In this document: positions 17,439 through 26,991 of the stretch, in pieces
How the letters are laid out: each line of letters begins with the position of its first letter
Numbering within the stretch: position 1 is the first letter of the stretch
Assembly: GCA_964564625.1 (NCBI GenBank)
Contig: CAZMBE010000014.1
Coordinates: 16,154 to 80,153, forward strand
Direction of reading: 5' to 3'
Length of the DNA stretch: 64,000 nucleotides
DNA from: UBA2185 sp964564625
GTDB taxonomy: Bacteria > Desulfobacterota > Syntrophia > Syntrophales > UBA2185
The notes under the pieces: model-generated
Database searches by the model: none
What the model saw: the letters and a program-made list of their open reading frames with translations, nothing else
What the model was told of the DNA's origin: nothing
Position numbers and translations under genes: made by a program

Positions 17439-17512
17439 TATCAGTCAACCGGTGACGAGCCATCAACACTTATAGATGATAAGTAGCCAGGATGACCTCA
17501 TGTGAGGTCACC

Positions 17513-18277
17513 TCACACGTTGACCTTCAGACCCCTGTCGATGAGATAGTGTTTTACCTGTCGAATGCTGAGAATGCGATAATGGAAAACCGAGGCTGCC
17601 AATAGTATGTGGGCGCCTCCCCGGGTGACTCCCTCATAGAAATGTTCCAGAGTTCCCGCCCCGCCGGAAGCAATTACGGGCAGGTCTACCGCGTCTGCAA
17701 TGGCCCTGGTAAATTCAAGGTCGTAGCCCGCTTGTGTGCCGTCCCCATCCATGCTTGTCGGCAGGATTACACCGGCGCCGAGTTCCTGGCACTCTTTCGC
17801 CCAGGCTATTGCGTCCTGGCCTGTAGGTTTTGTGCCTCCGGAGACAACCAGTTCAAATCCGGAAGGCATTTCTTTGCTCCTTCTGGCATCGACGGCAACA
17901 GTTATTTTTTCGGGACCGAATATCTCTGCCGCGCGCCTCACTAAATCATGGTCTTTGACGGCGGCGCTGTTCATGGAGATTTTATTGGCACCGGCTTCGA
18001 GAACCATTGCAATGTCTTCCAGAGAGGAAATGCCTCCACCCACCGTGAGGGGAATGTCAATTACGGAAGAGACATTTTTCACCCACATGAGCCTTGTCTT
18101 TCTGTTTTCCAGGGTTGCCGCGATATCCAGCATGGCCAGTTCATCGGCGCCTTCCTTTTGATAGAACGCGGCATTTTCAACCGGATCTCCTGCGTCTTTC
18201 AAGTCGACGAAATGTATCCCCTTCACCACGCGGCCTTCCTTCATATCGAGGCACGGCATGATCTTCACTATATCCAT
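17513..18277 (-). CDS. hisF: Imidazole glycerol phosphate synthase cyclase subunit HisF (stand-alone)
   Basis: 254 residues from ATG 18275-18277, with AAAGGAGT upstream. HisF uses ammonia from HisH to make imidazole glycerol phosphate and AICAR. Catalytic Asp residues are in IMPCLDMKEGRVVKG and ITVAVDARR, phosphate-binding loops in PLTVGGGIS and VIASGGAGTLEHF. The cyclase loop is PTSMDGDGTQAGYDLE. No other his gene is in the window, so it is not in a compact his operon. A HisF-like paralogue such as WbuZ is possible, but the motifs fit true HisF well. Confidence 0.85.
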   Translation of the reverse strand: MDIVKIMPCLDMKEGRVVKGIHFVDLKDAGDPVENAAFYQKEGADELAMLDIAATLENRKTRLMWVKNVSSVIDIPLTVGGGISSLEDIAMVLEAGANKISMNSAAVKDHDLVRRAAEIFGPEKITVAVDARRSKEMPSGFELVVSGGTKPTGQDAIAWAKECQELGAGVILPTSMDGDGTQAGYDLEFTRAIADAVDLPVIASGGAGTLEHFYEGVTRGGAHILLAASVFHYRILSIRQVKHYLIDRGLKVNV

Positions 18278-18329
18278 AATGACTCCTTTCAGAAATTGAT
18301 TGTAATGGCGTGTAAGAAGAAGTGTCATT

Positions 18330-18415
18330 TCGCTTATGAGCAACTGGGAAATCCTTGCTATGGTGAAATCGATTCTCCCCCGCCGTCGAAATGACATAAT
18401 GCGAACTTACGCGAG
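18330..18415. repeat. Dispersed-repeat segment upstream of hisF
   Basis: The segment ending CCGTCGAAATGACATAATGC matches the CGAAATGACATAAT motif at about 7660 and the GAAATGACA motif near 10820. Non-coding. Confidence 0.4.
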
Positions 18416-18543
18416 TAGATACTCGTAAACTCCGGTATGCATCGGCGATGACGCATAAGTATACTGTTGTTGAAATTCCCGCAAATCTTCACTTGCGTAT
18501 TTTTTTCTGCATGCGTCCGTTTCCACGAGTGTACACTAGTCTT

Positions 18544-18957
18544 TCACGAGAACATTCTTATGATTTCCGTAATGCTTTTCACAAACTGTCCGCGTCCTTC
18601 GTGAATATAGATACCTATTTGGGCAATGAGTGAATACGCGACGGCAAACTGAGCGAGGGCGTATGCCGCAATAGTGAACTGGCTGAGGCTGAAGATGCCG
18701 ATGCCAAACTGGGAAATGGTGAAAACCCCGCATGCAAACTGTCCGATGGCAATGATTCCTTTTGCCACCACAGGCACTCTATTCGGTCGGTATTTAAACG
18801 AAATATGGACGAATGGTAGTCCGAAGACGGTAAGGTTTGATTTGTATTCAAATCCCCACCCGTCCCATTTATCTTTCGCCGGATATGGCGCCCCGCAATG
18901 GGGGCATACCATCGCCTGTTCTGAGATTTCATGTCTACATTCGCGGCAGAGGTTCAT
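18544..18957 (-). CDS. Zinc-ribbon protein with tandem 10-residue hydrophobic repeats
   Basis: 137 residues. The N-terminal CRECRHEISEQAMVCPHCGAPYP is a four-Cys zinc ribbon. After a 40-residue linker comes a run of about five near-decamer repeats: IAIGQFACGV, FTISQFGIGI, FSLSQFTIAA, YALAQFAVAY, SLIAQIGIYI, each with a Gln-Phe or similar pair. The regular period suggests a solenoid or a membrane-inserted stack rather than simple helices. Similar zinc-ribbon proteins occur widely as hypotheticals. Function unknown. It stands alone between hisF and the Zn-ADH. Confidence 0.75.
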   Translation of the reverse strand: MNLCRECRHEISEQAMVCPHCGAPYPAKDKWDGWGFEYKSNLTVFGLPFVHISFKYRPNRVPVVAKGIIAIGQFACGVFTISQFGIGIFSLSQFTIAAYALAQFAVAYSLIAQIGIYIHEGRGQFVKSITEIIRMFS

Positions 18958-19100
18958 TTCAAGGGTACGCTCAATAGAATTTCTAAAATCTTGGCTTGAA
19001 AACTATTAAAAAACAAACTATTTTTGTCAAGGATAAAAACGTTGAAATGGTGGGAGAGTCGTTTTTAAGTTCAACGCCGTGAGGAAGAGAATAGTATAGA

Positions 19101-20129
19101 ATGAAAGCAATGGTGTTGAGAGGTACGTCCAGTTTCCGGGATAATAAGACGCCCCTGGGGCTTGTCCATATGCCCGTGCCGGTTCCTGGAGAGGGAGAAA
19201 TTCTTGTGAAGGTTTCCGCCTGCGGGGTTTGTCATACGGAACTCGATGAGATTGAGGGGAGGACGCCACCGCCGATCTTCCCCGTTATCCTCGGTCACCA
19301 GGTGGTGGGAAGTGTTGCCGGGAGAGGGGAGAACGCAAAGAATTTCCGTGAGGGTGACCGGGTGGGAATAGGCTGGATATTTTCTGCCTGCGGACAATGC
19401 GATGCCTGCCTGGAAGGGAATGAAAATGTCTGTGACGAATTCATGGCCACAGGGAGGGATGTTCATGGGGGGTACGCGGAGTTCATGAAAGTGCCGGAAA
19501 ATTTTGCGTACCTCATTCCTGAAATCTTTTCCGACGTGGAAGCTGCGCCGCTTCTATGCGCGGGCGCCATCGGCTACCGGTCCCTGCGTTTGGCCAATAT
19601 GAAAGACGGCCAGGGCCTGGGGCTTACCGGGTTCGGAGCTTCAGCCCACCTCGTCCTCAAAATGGCAAGGCATAAGTATCCGAATTCCCGCATTTATGTT
19701 TTCGCCCGGAGCGAAAAGGAGCGGGTCTTTGCCCGGGAGTTGGGGGCAGTCTGGGCAGGGAATACTGAAGACAAACCACCGGAAAAACTCCATGCGATTA
19801 TCGACACCACGCCGGCATGGAAACCTGTCGTGGAGGCCCTGAAAAACCTGGTGTGCGGAGGGCGGCTGGTAATCAATGCCATTCGCAAGGAGGAGATTGA
19901 CAAAGACTATCTATTAACGATACATTATCCGACACATCTCTGGCTGGAAAAAGAAGTCAAGAGCGTAGCAAACGTGGCGCGGAGAGATATACAAGAATTT
20001 CTGGAGCTTGCTGCGACAATTCCCATCAGGCCGGAGGTTCAGGAGTTTTCTCTGGAAGAGGCCAATAGAGCCCTGGTTGAATTGAAAGAAGCAAAGATCC
20101 GGGGGGCAAAAGTCCTGTGCATGGATTGA
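19101..20129 (+). CDS. Zinc-dependent alcohol dehydrogenase (MDR superfamily)
   Basis: 342 residues, typical of AdhA/AdhP-like medium-chain dehydrogenases. The catalytic zinc ligands are Cys in CGVCHTELDE and His in ILGHQVVG; the structural zinc loop is CGQCDACLEGNENVC. The Rossmann motif GLTGFGASAHLVLK departs slightly from GxGxxG. It oxidises alcohols or reduces aldehydes with NAD(P)(H). It starts a run of same-strand genes (SCP2-like, two Fe-ADHs, carboxylase) with short gaps, consistent with one operon. The 34-base GAGGAAG-containing leader gives a rather distant ribosome site. Confidence 0.93.
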   Translation: MKAMVLRGTSSFRDNKTPLGLVHMPVPVPGEGEILVKVSACGVCHTELDEIEGRTPPPIFPVILGHQVVGSVAGRGENAKNFREGDRVGIGWIFSACGQCDACLEGNENVCDEFMATGRDVHGGYAEFMKVPENFAYLIPEIFSDVEAAPLLCAGAIGYRSLRLANMKDGQGLGLTGFGASAHLVLKMARHKYPNSRIYVFARSEKERVFARELGAVWAGNTEDKPPEKLHAIIDTTPAWKPVVEALKNLVCGGRLVINAIRKEEIDKDYLLTIHYPTHLWLEKEVKSVANVARRDIQEFLELAATIPIRPEVQEFSLEEANRALVELKEAKIRGAKVLCMD

Positions 20130-20172
20130 TTACAAAGTTACTATTAAGCCTCCTTTTGTAAAGGGTGAATTG

Positions 20173-20721
20173 ATGGAAGATACAACAATTATGAAAGATT
20201 TCAGGGAAGTCAAGGCAGGGAAGACGGGGTTTAAGAAAGATTATATTACCATTATGCTCTGGTTTGTGGGAAGGGCTATTCAGGCGGCGGCAGCAATGGA
20301 CGAAACCGTCAAAAAAGAATTCGCAGAATTGCCGGACCGCTTTACCTTTTCTCTGGGTATCATGCCGGCTGGACCTTACATGATCGTGGGGAAGTCTAAA
20401 CGAGGAATTGTATACTATCTCGGGTGGGACCCCGAAGGCAAAGACATTACGCTGGAAATGAAAATCAAAAATATAGAAGCGGCGATGCTCCTGTTTACCT
20501 TTCAGGAGAGCACCGCCGTTGCAGTTGCCCGTGATCGTCTGATAGTTGATGGAGAGGTGCCCCACGCGTGTGCCGTAATCCGCATTCTGGATATAGTGGA
20601 AGTGTATCTGCTTCCGAGATTTATCGCGAAACTGGCGGTGAAAAGGTATCCTGCCGAGCATCCCGGTAACAAATTTTCCCGCCGGGTAATGTTCTATATC
20701 CGGACTGTGCTTGGTGTATAG
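20173..20721 (+). CDS. SCP2 sterol-binding-like protein
   Basis: 182 residues from ATG 20173. The central part, TLEMKIKNIEAAMLLFTFQ followed by TAVAVARDRLIVDGEVPHA, follows the SCP2 pattern in which a hydrophobic cavity binds acyl or sterol-like lipids. No catalytic motif. It lies 44 bases after the Zn-ADH and 10 bases before the first Fe-ADH, implying co-transcription and perhaps handling of a hydrophobic substrate or intermediate. The family call is from pattern only. Confidence 0.6.
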   Translation: MEDTTIMKDFREVKAGKTGFKKDYITIMLWFVGRAIQAAAAMDETVKKEFAELPDRFTFSLGIMPAGPYMIVGKSKRGIVYYLGWDPEGKDITLEMKIKNIEAAMLLFTFQESTAVAVARDRLIVDGEVPHACAVIRILDIVEVYLLPRFIAKLAVKRYPAEHPGNKFSRRVMFYIRTVLGV

Positions 20722-20730
20722 GAGCAGCGT

Positions 20731-21894
20731 ATGTTTTTACCGGAGCGTTATGAATTTTCCTGTCCCGTGAAGATCAATTCCGGCAACAGGGCACTGGAGC
20801 ATCTTCCCTTCGAACTCGGTACCCTGAATGCGAGAAAACCCTTTATCATTACCGGCAAGAATGCCGCTGGAAGAGGGCTGGTCGATATCGCCGTTGATGC
20901 CTTTAAGGATTCGGGAATTACCATCGGCATCTTCGACGGCGTGCCTTCTACGCCCGATTTGAAGCTGATCAGGGAACTGTACACAATTTACCGTGACAGG
21001 GGCTATGATGCAATCATCGCGTTGGGTGGAGGGCCGGTGACAGATGCGGCGAAGGTGCTGAACCTTGCCGTGTCCGGGGAGCCGGAAAACTTGGAGAAAG
21101 GTGCCGGGGATGCTATGATCAGGAAACCCCTGAAACCTTTCGTCATAATACCGACCTTGGCGGGATCAGGGTATGAAACGTCCCGCCATGCATTTTTCGA
21201 AGGCAGAACATATTCCTCTCATTATTTGATGCCCCACCTCGTGGTAATTGATCCCCGCATGACCATTGCTGAAGATACGGTAACGACTGCAGCCACTGCC
21301 CTCATCGCCCTGACACATTCCGTGGAAGCGTATGTTGCGCAGGATAAGAATCCCTTAGCCGACAGCTATGCCTTTCCGGCCATCCGGTTTGTCATGGAAC
21401 ATCTTGTAAATGTGATCAGAAATCCCCGGGACAGTAATGGCTGCCTGGCATTGGCCAACGCGCACTGTTTTGCCGGCTGCGCCTTTTCCGGCACTACATT
21501 GGGTATTGCGCATACCCTGGGGAAGGCAATCGGAGAAGCCTGTAATATTTCCCCGGGTGTGTGTATGGGGATAATCCTTCCCCATAGTATAGAAATGCAG
21601 CATTCGAGAGGGAGTCGTCATATCTCCGATCTGCTGCTTCCGCTCGCAGGATCTGACAAGTACGCAGAGACCGCGGAAGACATGAGGGCCCAGAAAGCGA
21701 TCGACATTCTCTACGATTTTCAGAAAGACCTTTTCACGGTAAGTGGCGGAGCGATAGCCCGCACATTGGAAAGCGCGAAAGTACCAAAAGAAATAGCGCA
21801 GGATATAGCAAAAAAGTCTGTCGGTTATGTTTCGGAAATTGTTGGCATGGATGATTACCTGAAGATTTTGGAACGTGCATGGGAAGGGACATAA
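20731..21894 (+). CDS. Iron-containing alcohol dehydrogenase homologue lacking metal ligands (probable pseudoenzyme)
   Basis: 387 residues, group III Fe-ADH fold. Compared with its neighbour and the family (FucO D196, H200, H263, H277), the first metal Asp is Ile192 (TALIALTHSVEAY), His196 is kept, His261 is kept (GIAHTLGKAIG), and the last His is Pro275 (NISPGVCMG). The nucleotide motif GGGS is GGGP (ALGGGPVTDAAK) and the TTAGTGSE motif is altered to TLAGSGYE. Two of four metal ligands are therefore gone in an otherwise full-length, undamaged frame with a good ribosome site (AGGAGCAGCGT). A regulatory or structural partner of the next gene, or an enzyme with altered chemistry, is more likely than a normal dehydrogenase. 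Confidence 0.88.
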   Translation: MFLPERYEFSCPVKINSGNRALEHLPFELGTLNARKPFIITGKNAAGRGLVDIAVDAFKDSGITIGIFDGVPSTPDLKLIRELYTIYRDRGYDAIIALGGGPVTDAAKVLNLAVSGEPENLEKGAGDAMIRKPLKPFVIIPTLAGSGYETSRHAFFEGRTYSSHYLMPHLVVIDPRMTIAEDTVTTAATALIALTHSVEAYVAQDKNPLADSYAFPAIRFVMEHLVNVIRNPRDSNGCLALANAHCFAGCAFSGTTLGIAHTLGKAIGEACNISPGVCMGIILPHSIEMQHSRGSRHISDLLLPLAGSDKYAETAEDMRAQKAIDILYDFQKDLFTVSGGAIARTLESAKVPKEIAQDIAKKSVGYVSEIVGMDDYLKILERAWEGT

Positions 21895-21906
21895 AGGGAA
21901 CTTGAG

Positions 21907-23154
21907 ATGGATTTACCTGGATATTACGAATTCTGCTGCCGGGTGAAAATCATTGCCGGCCATGATGCCCTGGAAAAGATTCCGGACGCACTGGCTCAAC
22001 TGAATGCCGGAAGGCCGATGATCGTCACGGATAAAGGTGTTGCCGGCGCCGGATTGATTGACATCGTGGTCGACGCGATTAAAGATGGGGTGACCATCAG
22101 GGAGATAGCCGACGATGTGCCGCCCGATTCGGACGTGCGGGTTGTGAACCGTCTTGCCCATGTATACAGAGAAAAGGGCTGTGACTCCCTCATTGCTGTC
22201 GGCGGCGGGTCCGTCATGGATACAGCCAAGGGGGTTAATATTGTCGTTTCCGAAAAAGCGGACGATCTGATGAAATTCAGCGGCGCACATGTTCTGAAGC
22301 GGCCACTGAAGCCCATGGTTGCGATACCGACGACGGCAGGAACGGGTTCTGAAGTAACCATAATAGCCGTTATTAAGGATCATGAGAAGCACCTGAAAAT
22401 GCTCTTTGCCAGCTATTTTCTCTTGCCGGATGTTTCTATTGTAGATTCCCGCATGACACTGACGCTTCCGCCTGCCATTACGGCGGCTACGGGCATGGAT
22501 GCCCTGTCCCATGCCGTGGAAGCATATACCTGTCTCTCGAAGAACCCTTTAAGCGACGCCCACGCCCTCGCGGCGGTTAGCCTCATTGGCAAACATCTGG
22601 TCAGGGTCACAAAAAATCGCGGAGATCGGGAAGGACGCCTCGCCATGGCCAATGCCGCGGCACTCGCCGGCATAGCCTTTTCCAATTCCATGGTCGGCAT
22701 GGTGCATACCCTGGGGCATTCCGTAGGCTCTGTGTGCGGCATTCCCCATGGGGTGTGCATGGCAATTCTTCTCCCCTATGGGCTTGAATACAATATGCAC
22801 AAGAACGGACATTTCACGGCAGAACTGCTGTTGCCTTTGGCAGGCGCGGACGTGTATTCCGGAACACCAAAAGAGCGACGAACAGAAGAGGTTATTGCCT
22901 TGATCCGCCGGATGAACCAGGAACTCCACGACGCGACCGACGGCAGGCATCCCCGTTTCTTCAAGGAAATCTTGGATAACGATGGGATACAAATGGTTCC
23001 GAAGGAAAAACTGCCGGACGTCGCGAAAACAGCACTCGGCGACGGATCGATAATTTACAATCCTGAAGAACTGGACTACGACGATTTTCTCATGGTTATG
23101 GAGGCGGCCTGGGAGGGAAAACCAATTGATAAGAACAGAATCAAAAAAGGATAA
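21907..23154 (+). CDS. Iron-containing alcohol dehydrogenase
   Basis: 415 residues. Full set of Fe-ADH motifs: GGGSVMDTAKG, PTTAGTGSEVT, and metal ligands Asp198 and His202 (TGMDALSHAVEAY), His267 (MVHTLGHSVG) and His281 (GIPHGVCMAI). The enzyme interconverts a primary alcohol or hydroxyacid and its carbonyl using NAD(P). It follows the degenerate paralogue after 12 bases, with similar N-termini (both have ER/GY-YEF-C-VKI), showing a tandem duplication followed by divergence. The next gene, 12 bases on, is an acyl-CoA carboxylase. Confidence 0.93.
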   Translation: MDLPGYYEFCCRVKIIAGHDALEKIPDALAQLNAGRPMIVTDKGVAGAGLIDIVVDAIKDGVTIREIADDVPPDSDVRVVNRLAHVYREKGCDSLIAVGGGSVMDTAKGVNIVVSEKADDLMKFSGAHVLKRPLKPMVAIPTTAGTGSEVTIIAVIKDHEKHLKMLFASYFLLPDVSIVDSRMTLTLPPAITAATGMDALSHAVEAYTCLSKNPLSDAHALAAVSLIGKHLVRVTKNRGDREGRLAMANAAALAGIAFSNSMVGMVHTLGHSVGSVCGIPHGVCMAILLPYGLEYNMHKNGHFTAELLLPLAGADVYSGTPKERRTEEVIALIRRMNQELHDATDGRHPRFFKEILDNDGIQMVPKEKLPDVAKTALGDGSIIYNPEELDYDDFLMVMEAAWEGKPIDKNRIKKG

Positions 23155-23166
23155 AGGGGAGTATTC

Positions 23167-24792
23167 ATGATAAAGGAGCGAAAAAATCAGAAGGACGCCC
23201 GGGAGAAAAAGCCGAAACCATTCACGGCGCAGTCTGAAACGGAACAGGCCACAAAGCATACGTTAAAAGCGCTGGAAGTCATGAGAAATGAGACATTGAA
23301 GGGTGGTGGCGTTGAACTGATTGAAGATCAGCACCGGAGGGGGAAACTTACAGCTCGAGAACGCATAGAGCTGCTGTTGGATGAGGGTTCCTTTGAGGAG
23401 TTTGACCTCCTGAAAACGGGCCGGGGAGGGGCTTTCGGAAAAGAACAAACATACCCCGGAGACGGTGTTGTGACGGGGCATGGCACGATCGACGGCCGGG
23501 AAGTATTCATGTTCAGCCAGGATTTCACGGTGCGCGGCGGATCACTGGGGGAGGCGCATTCCCAGAAAATCAGCAAGGTAATGGATCACGCCGTGCGGGT
23601 GGGAGCTCCTATCATTGGACTGAACGACTCTGGCGGTGCCCGGATCCAGGAAGGGGTGGATGCCCTGGCTTCCTACGGGGATATTTTCAAGAGAAACGCC
23701 CTGGCCAGCGGCATCATCCCGCAGATATCCTGTATCATGGGACCCTGCGCGGGTGGCGCCGTGTACAGCCCGGCCCTTACCGATTTCATCTTCATGGTCG
23801 AGGACACGTCCTACATGTATGTCACAGGGCCAAACGTGGTGGAAACGGTTACCCATATGGCAATTACTCATGATGAACTCGGCGGCGCGAAGATTCACGG
23901 AGAAAAGAGCGGTCTCGCTCACTTTGTGCTGCCCAACGACATCATGTGCCTGCGGGAAGTGAGGCGGTTGATCAACTACCTCCCCTCAAACAATAAGCAG
24001 ACGGCGCCCATTCTGGACCTCAGCGATCCGGCTGGACGGACGGATGCGGCCCTGGATTATCTCGTGCCCGAAAATCCCAACCAGAGTTACGACATGAAGG
24101 TGTGCATCAACAGCATCCTTGACGGGGCGGAGTTTTTAGAAGTTCAGTCTCAATATGCGAGAAACATTATTTGCGGATTCGGACGCATGGGAGGGCAGAC
24201 AATAGGGCTTGTGGCGAACCAGCCATCGGTGCTCGCGGGCGTGCTCGATAACAACGCGTCAAACAAAGCGGCACGATTCGTTCGATTCTGCGACGTCTTT
24301 AACATTCCCCTGATATGCCTTGTGGATGTGCCGGGTTTTATGCCGGGGCCGGAACAGGAGCAGGGGGGTATCATCCGCCACGGAGCAAAGCTCCTCTATG
24401 CCTTTATTGAATCTACGGTGCCGCGTATCACCGTCATCATCCGCAAAGCCTACGGTGGAGCCTACATTGTCATGAACTCCAAGCAGATTGGCTGTGACAT
24501 CAATTACGCGTGGCCCACCGCGGAGATTGCCGTGATGGGTCCGAAAGGCGCTGCGGAGGTGATTTTCCGGAGAGAGATACAATCTTCTCCCGATCCAGCC
24601 GCCGCCCTTGCCGTGCGAACGGAAGAATACAGGACAACTTATGTGAATCCATTCCTGTCCGCAAAGAGGGGATACATAGATGATGTCATTTTCCCCAGAG
24701 ACACGCGATACCGGATAATAAGGAGTCTCCAGTTTCTTGAAGGGAAGAAGAGAGAAAGACCGGAACGGCTGCATGGAAATATTCCTCTGTAA
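23167..24792 (+). CDS. Acyl-CoA carboxylase, carboxyltransferase (beta) subunit
   Basis: 541 residues, family of propionyl-CoA/methylmalonyl-CoA carboxyltransferases. The N-terminal crotonase-fold half has RGKLTARERIELLLDEGSFEEFD and GLNDSGGARIQEGVDALASYG; the C-terminal half has VDVPGFMPGPEQEQGGIIRHGAKLLYA and RKAYGGAYIVMNSKQIGCD. It transfers CO2 from biotin to an acyl-CoA (propionyl-CoA, acetyl-CoA or similar). The first 30 residues are Lys-rich and non-conserved, so the start could be slightly later, though ATG 23167 has AAAGGGGAG upstream. The alpha subunit follows after nine bases. Confidence 0.92.
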   Translation: MIKERKNQKDAREKKPKPFTAQSETEQATKHTLKALEVMRNETLKGGGVELIEDQHRRGKLTARERIELLLDEGSFEEFDLLKTGRGGAFGKEQTYPGDGVVTGHGTIDGREVFMFSQDFTVRGGSLGEAHSQKISKVMDHAVRVGAPIIGLNDSGGARIQEGVDALASYGDIFKRNALASGIIPQISCIMGPCAGGAVYSPALTDFIFMVEDTSYMYVTGPNVVETVTHMAITHDELGGAKIHGEKSGLAHFVLPNDIMCLREVRRLINYLPSNNKQTAPILDLSDPAGRTDAALDYLVPENPNQSYDMKVCINSILDGAEFLEVQSQYARNIICGFGRMGGQTIGLVANQPSVLAGVLDNNASNKAARFVRFCDVFNIPLICLVDVPGFMPGPEQEQGGIIRHGAKLLYAFIESTVPRITVIIRKAYGGAYIVMNSKQIGCDINYAWPTAEIAVMGPKGAAEVIFRREIQSSPDPAAALAVRTEEYRTTYVNPFLSAKRGYIDDVIFPRDTRYRIIRSLQFLEGKKRERPERLHGNIPL

Positions 24793-24801
24793 GGAGTTGA
24801 G

Positions 24802-26856
24802 ATGTTTAAGAAAATTCTCATAGCAAATCGAGGTGAAATAGCGGTACGCATTGCCAGTACCTGTAAACGGATGAACATCAAAACGGTGGCCGTGTATTCA
24901 CAGGTTGGGTCCCGTTCCCTCCACGTCAGAGAAGCCGATGAGTCTGTCTACCTGGGAGGTTCCCGGCCGGAGGAGTCGTATCTGGCAAAAGAGAAAATCA
25001 TTGACGCCGCCCTTTCCCACGGCTGTCAGGCGATCCATCCCGGATATGGATTTCTGTCGGAGAACGCGGAATTTGTCGATATGGTCACCAAATCAGGCCT
25101 CGTTTTTATCGGTCCTCCGGCGGACGTCATCAGGACGCTCGGTGATAAAATGACAGCCAAAACGTTCGCAGAAAAGCTGGGCATACCCATAAAGTCCGGT
25201 CCCAAGGAATGCCTCACGTCGATCACGGAGGCGGAAAGGATTGCCCAGCAGATCGGTTTTCCTTTGATGGTAAGGCCGGCCCGTGCCGGAGGGGGAAGGG
25301 GCATACGGGTAGTGGAATACAAATCTGATTTGCGTTCCGCCGTGGAAGCCTGTCAGAACGAGGCACGAAAGGCATTTGGAAACGATGAGTTTTTTCTCGA
25401 ACGCTTCATTAAGAGGATACGGCACATTGAAATACAGATCATCGCCGATAACTATGGGAATGTCATTCATATGGGAGAGAGAGAATGCTCAGTCCAGAGG
25501 CGATATCAAAAAATCATCGAGGAAAGCCCCTCAACGGCTGTTGACGATGCCCTGCGCGAGCGCATGGGGGTGATGGCGTGCAATCTTGCCAGGGAGGCAG
25601 GCTATACAAACGCGGGAACCGTTGAGTTTATTCTGGACGATTCGGATAAGAGCATCTATTTTCTGGAAATGAATACGCGCCTTCAGGTGGAGCACCCTGT
25701 AACCGAGATGATCACCCGTCTCGATCTTGTGGAGCTCCAGCTTCGCATCGCCGCGGGAGAAAAACTTCCCTTCCGGCAGCAGGATATCATTAGAACCGGA
25801 TGGGCTATTGAAGCGCGGATCTGTGCGGAGGACCCTACCCGGAATTTTCTGCCCGTGACCGGCATGATAACGCGGTATGCGACAGCCCGAATAAGGAATG
25901 TCCGGATTGACAGCAGCATAGAGGCCGGAAGCTTTGTCAGCACTCATTACGATTCGCTGCTTGCCAAGGTAATCTCATGGGGTGAAACAAGGAAGGAAGC
26001 GATTGAATCGCTTGTGCAGGCGTTGAACGCATTTCACATCGAGGGATTGATCACGAATGTTGACTTTGTGAATTCCGTGCTCAATCACCCGTCATTTATC
26101 GCGGGTGACCTCTCGACGGATTTCATTGATGAACACTATGACCACGGCCAAATGAAGCTGTCTCCTCCCGAAGAGTGGCTTCACTACATGGCAATGGCCG
26201 CGACAATCATTTATCATAATCGGCAGTCTCTCGTCCATGAATCACTGAAGCCTATGATCGCGAAGGTGGGTGCACCGCACCATTCAAAAGGCCAGTTCAC
26301 TTACATGGTAAAAGGAGATGGAGTAGTTTTTGAATTGCGCCTTATTATGAATCAGGCGCCTCGAAGTTGGACCGTGATGGTAGATGGGCGAAAATACCAG
26401 GTTGTAACTCCTGAATTTGAGTTTTACCGGCGTAGAATCAAACTCAGGATCGACGGGAAAACCCAATTCTTCCATACGAAATATAAAGAAAACAACATAT
26501 GGGTGGCCTACCGCGGCACTACCCGTGTTTTAGGCATATATAGTCCCCTTGAATGGAAACTTTTATACCACGTGCCGAAGCCGAAAAAAGTGCCTCTCGA
26601 GGATGTCATTCGCTGTCCCATGCCTGGGATGGTCGTCGCTATCCTAGTAAAGAACGGGGATCGTATCTATCGAGGCCAGGATCTCGTAAGCATAGAATCC
26701 ATGAAGATGGAAAGTTTCGTTGCATCTCCCAGTGACGGTCAGGTAGAAAAGGTTCATGTTTCTCCGGGACAGGCTGTCGAAACGGGAGATATTCTTATCA
26801 AGCTTAAAATTGATCTTATGACCTCCGAAGAGGATCTGGATATTTTCTACGGGTAG
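24802..26856 (+). CDS. Acyl-CoA carboxylase alpha subunit (biotin carboxylase + BCCP)
   Basis: 684 residues. The biotin carboxylase domain (1-450) starts FKKILIANRGEIAVRIA and has the ATP-grasp loop in RPARAGGGRGIRVVE and FLEMNTRLQVEHPVTE. After a linker of about 150 residues, the C-terminal BCCP domain carries the biotinylated Lys in ESMKMESFVASP near residue 640. The enzyme carboxylates biotin with bicarbonate and ATP, then passes it to the beta subunit. The short spacing to the beta gene (AAGGAGTTGAG ribosome site) supports one complex. Whether it is a propionyl- or other acyl-CoA carboxylase is not decided by sequence. Confidence 0.93.
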   Translation: MFKKILIANRGEIAVRIASTCKRMNIKTVAVYSQVGSRSLHVREADESVYLGGSRPEESYLAKEKIIDAALSHGCQAIHPGYGFLSENAEFVDMVTKSGLVFIGPPADVIRTLGDKMTAKTFAEKLGIPIKSGPKECLTSITEAERIAQQIGFPLMVRPARAGGGRGIRVVEYKSDLRSAVEACQNEARKAFGNDEFFLERFIKRIRHIEIQIIADNYGNVIHMGERECSVQRRYQKIIEESPSTAVDDALRERMGVMACNLAREAGYTNAGTVEFILDDSDKSIYFLEMNTRLQVEHPVTEMITRLDLVELQLRIAAGEKLPFRQQDIIRTGWAIEARICAEDPTRNFLPVTGMITRYATARIRNVRIDSSIEAGSFVSTHYDSLLAKVISWGETRKEAIESLVQALNAFHIEGLITNVDFVNSVLNHPSFIAGDLSTDFIDEHYDHGQMKLSPPEEWLHYMAMAATIIYHNRQSLVHESLKPMIAKVGAPHHSKGQFTYMVKGDGVVFELRLIMNQAPRSWTVMVDGRKYQVVTPEFEFYRRRIKLRIDGKTQFFHTKYKENNIWVAYRGTTRVLGIYSPLEWKLLYHVPKPKKVPLEDVIRCPMPGMVVAILVKNGDRIYRGQDLVSIESMKMESFVASPSDGQVEKVHVSPGQAVETGDILIKLKIDLMTSEEDLDIFYG

Positions 26857-26991
26857 GAAGGAATTCCTCAAACTCAACAACCGTGCTCACTGTATACGCA
26901 TATGAACTATCACGGTACTGTTTTTCAGTTTATGCCGATTGACTTTTGCCTCCGGATCAATTAGAGAAGCCTAAAAAAACAGGTGTGTCAA

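Noticed and set aside
17513..18277. HisF-like protein as a WbuZ-type surface-sugar enzyme
   Set aside because: Catalytic Asp residues and loops match true HisF and no surface-sugar genes are nearby.
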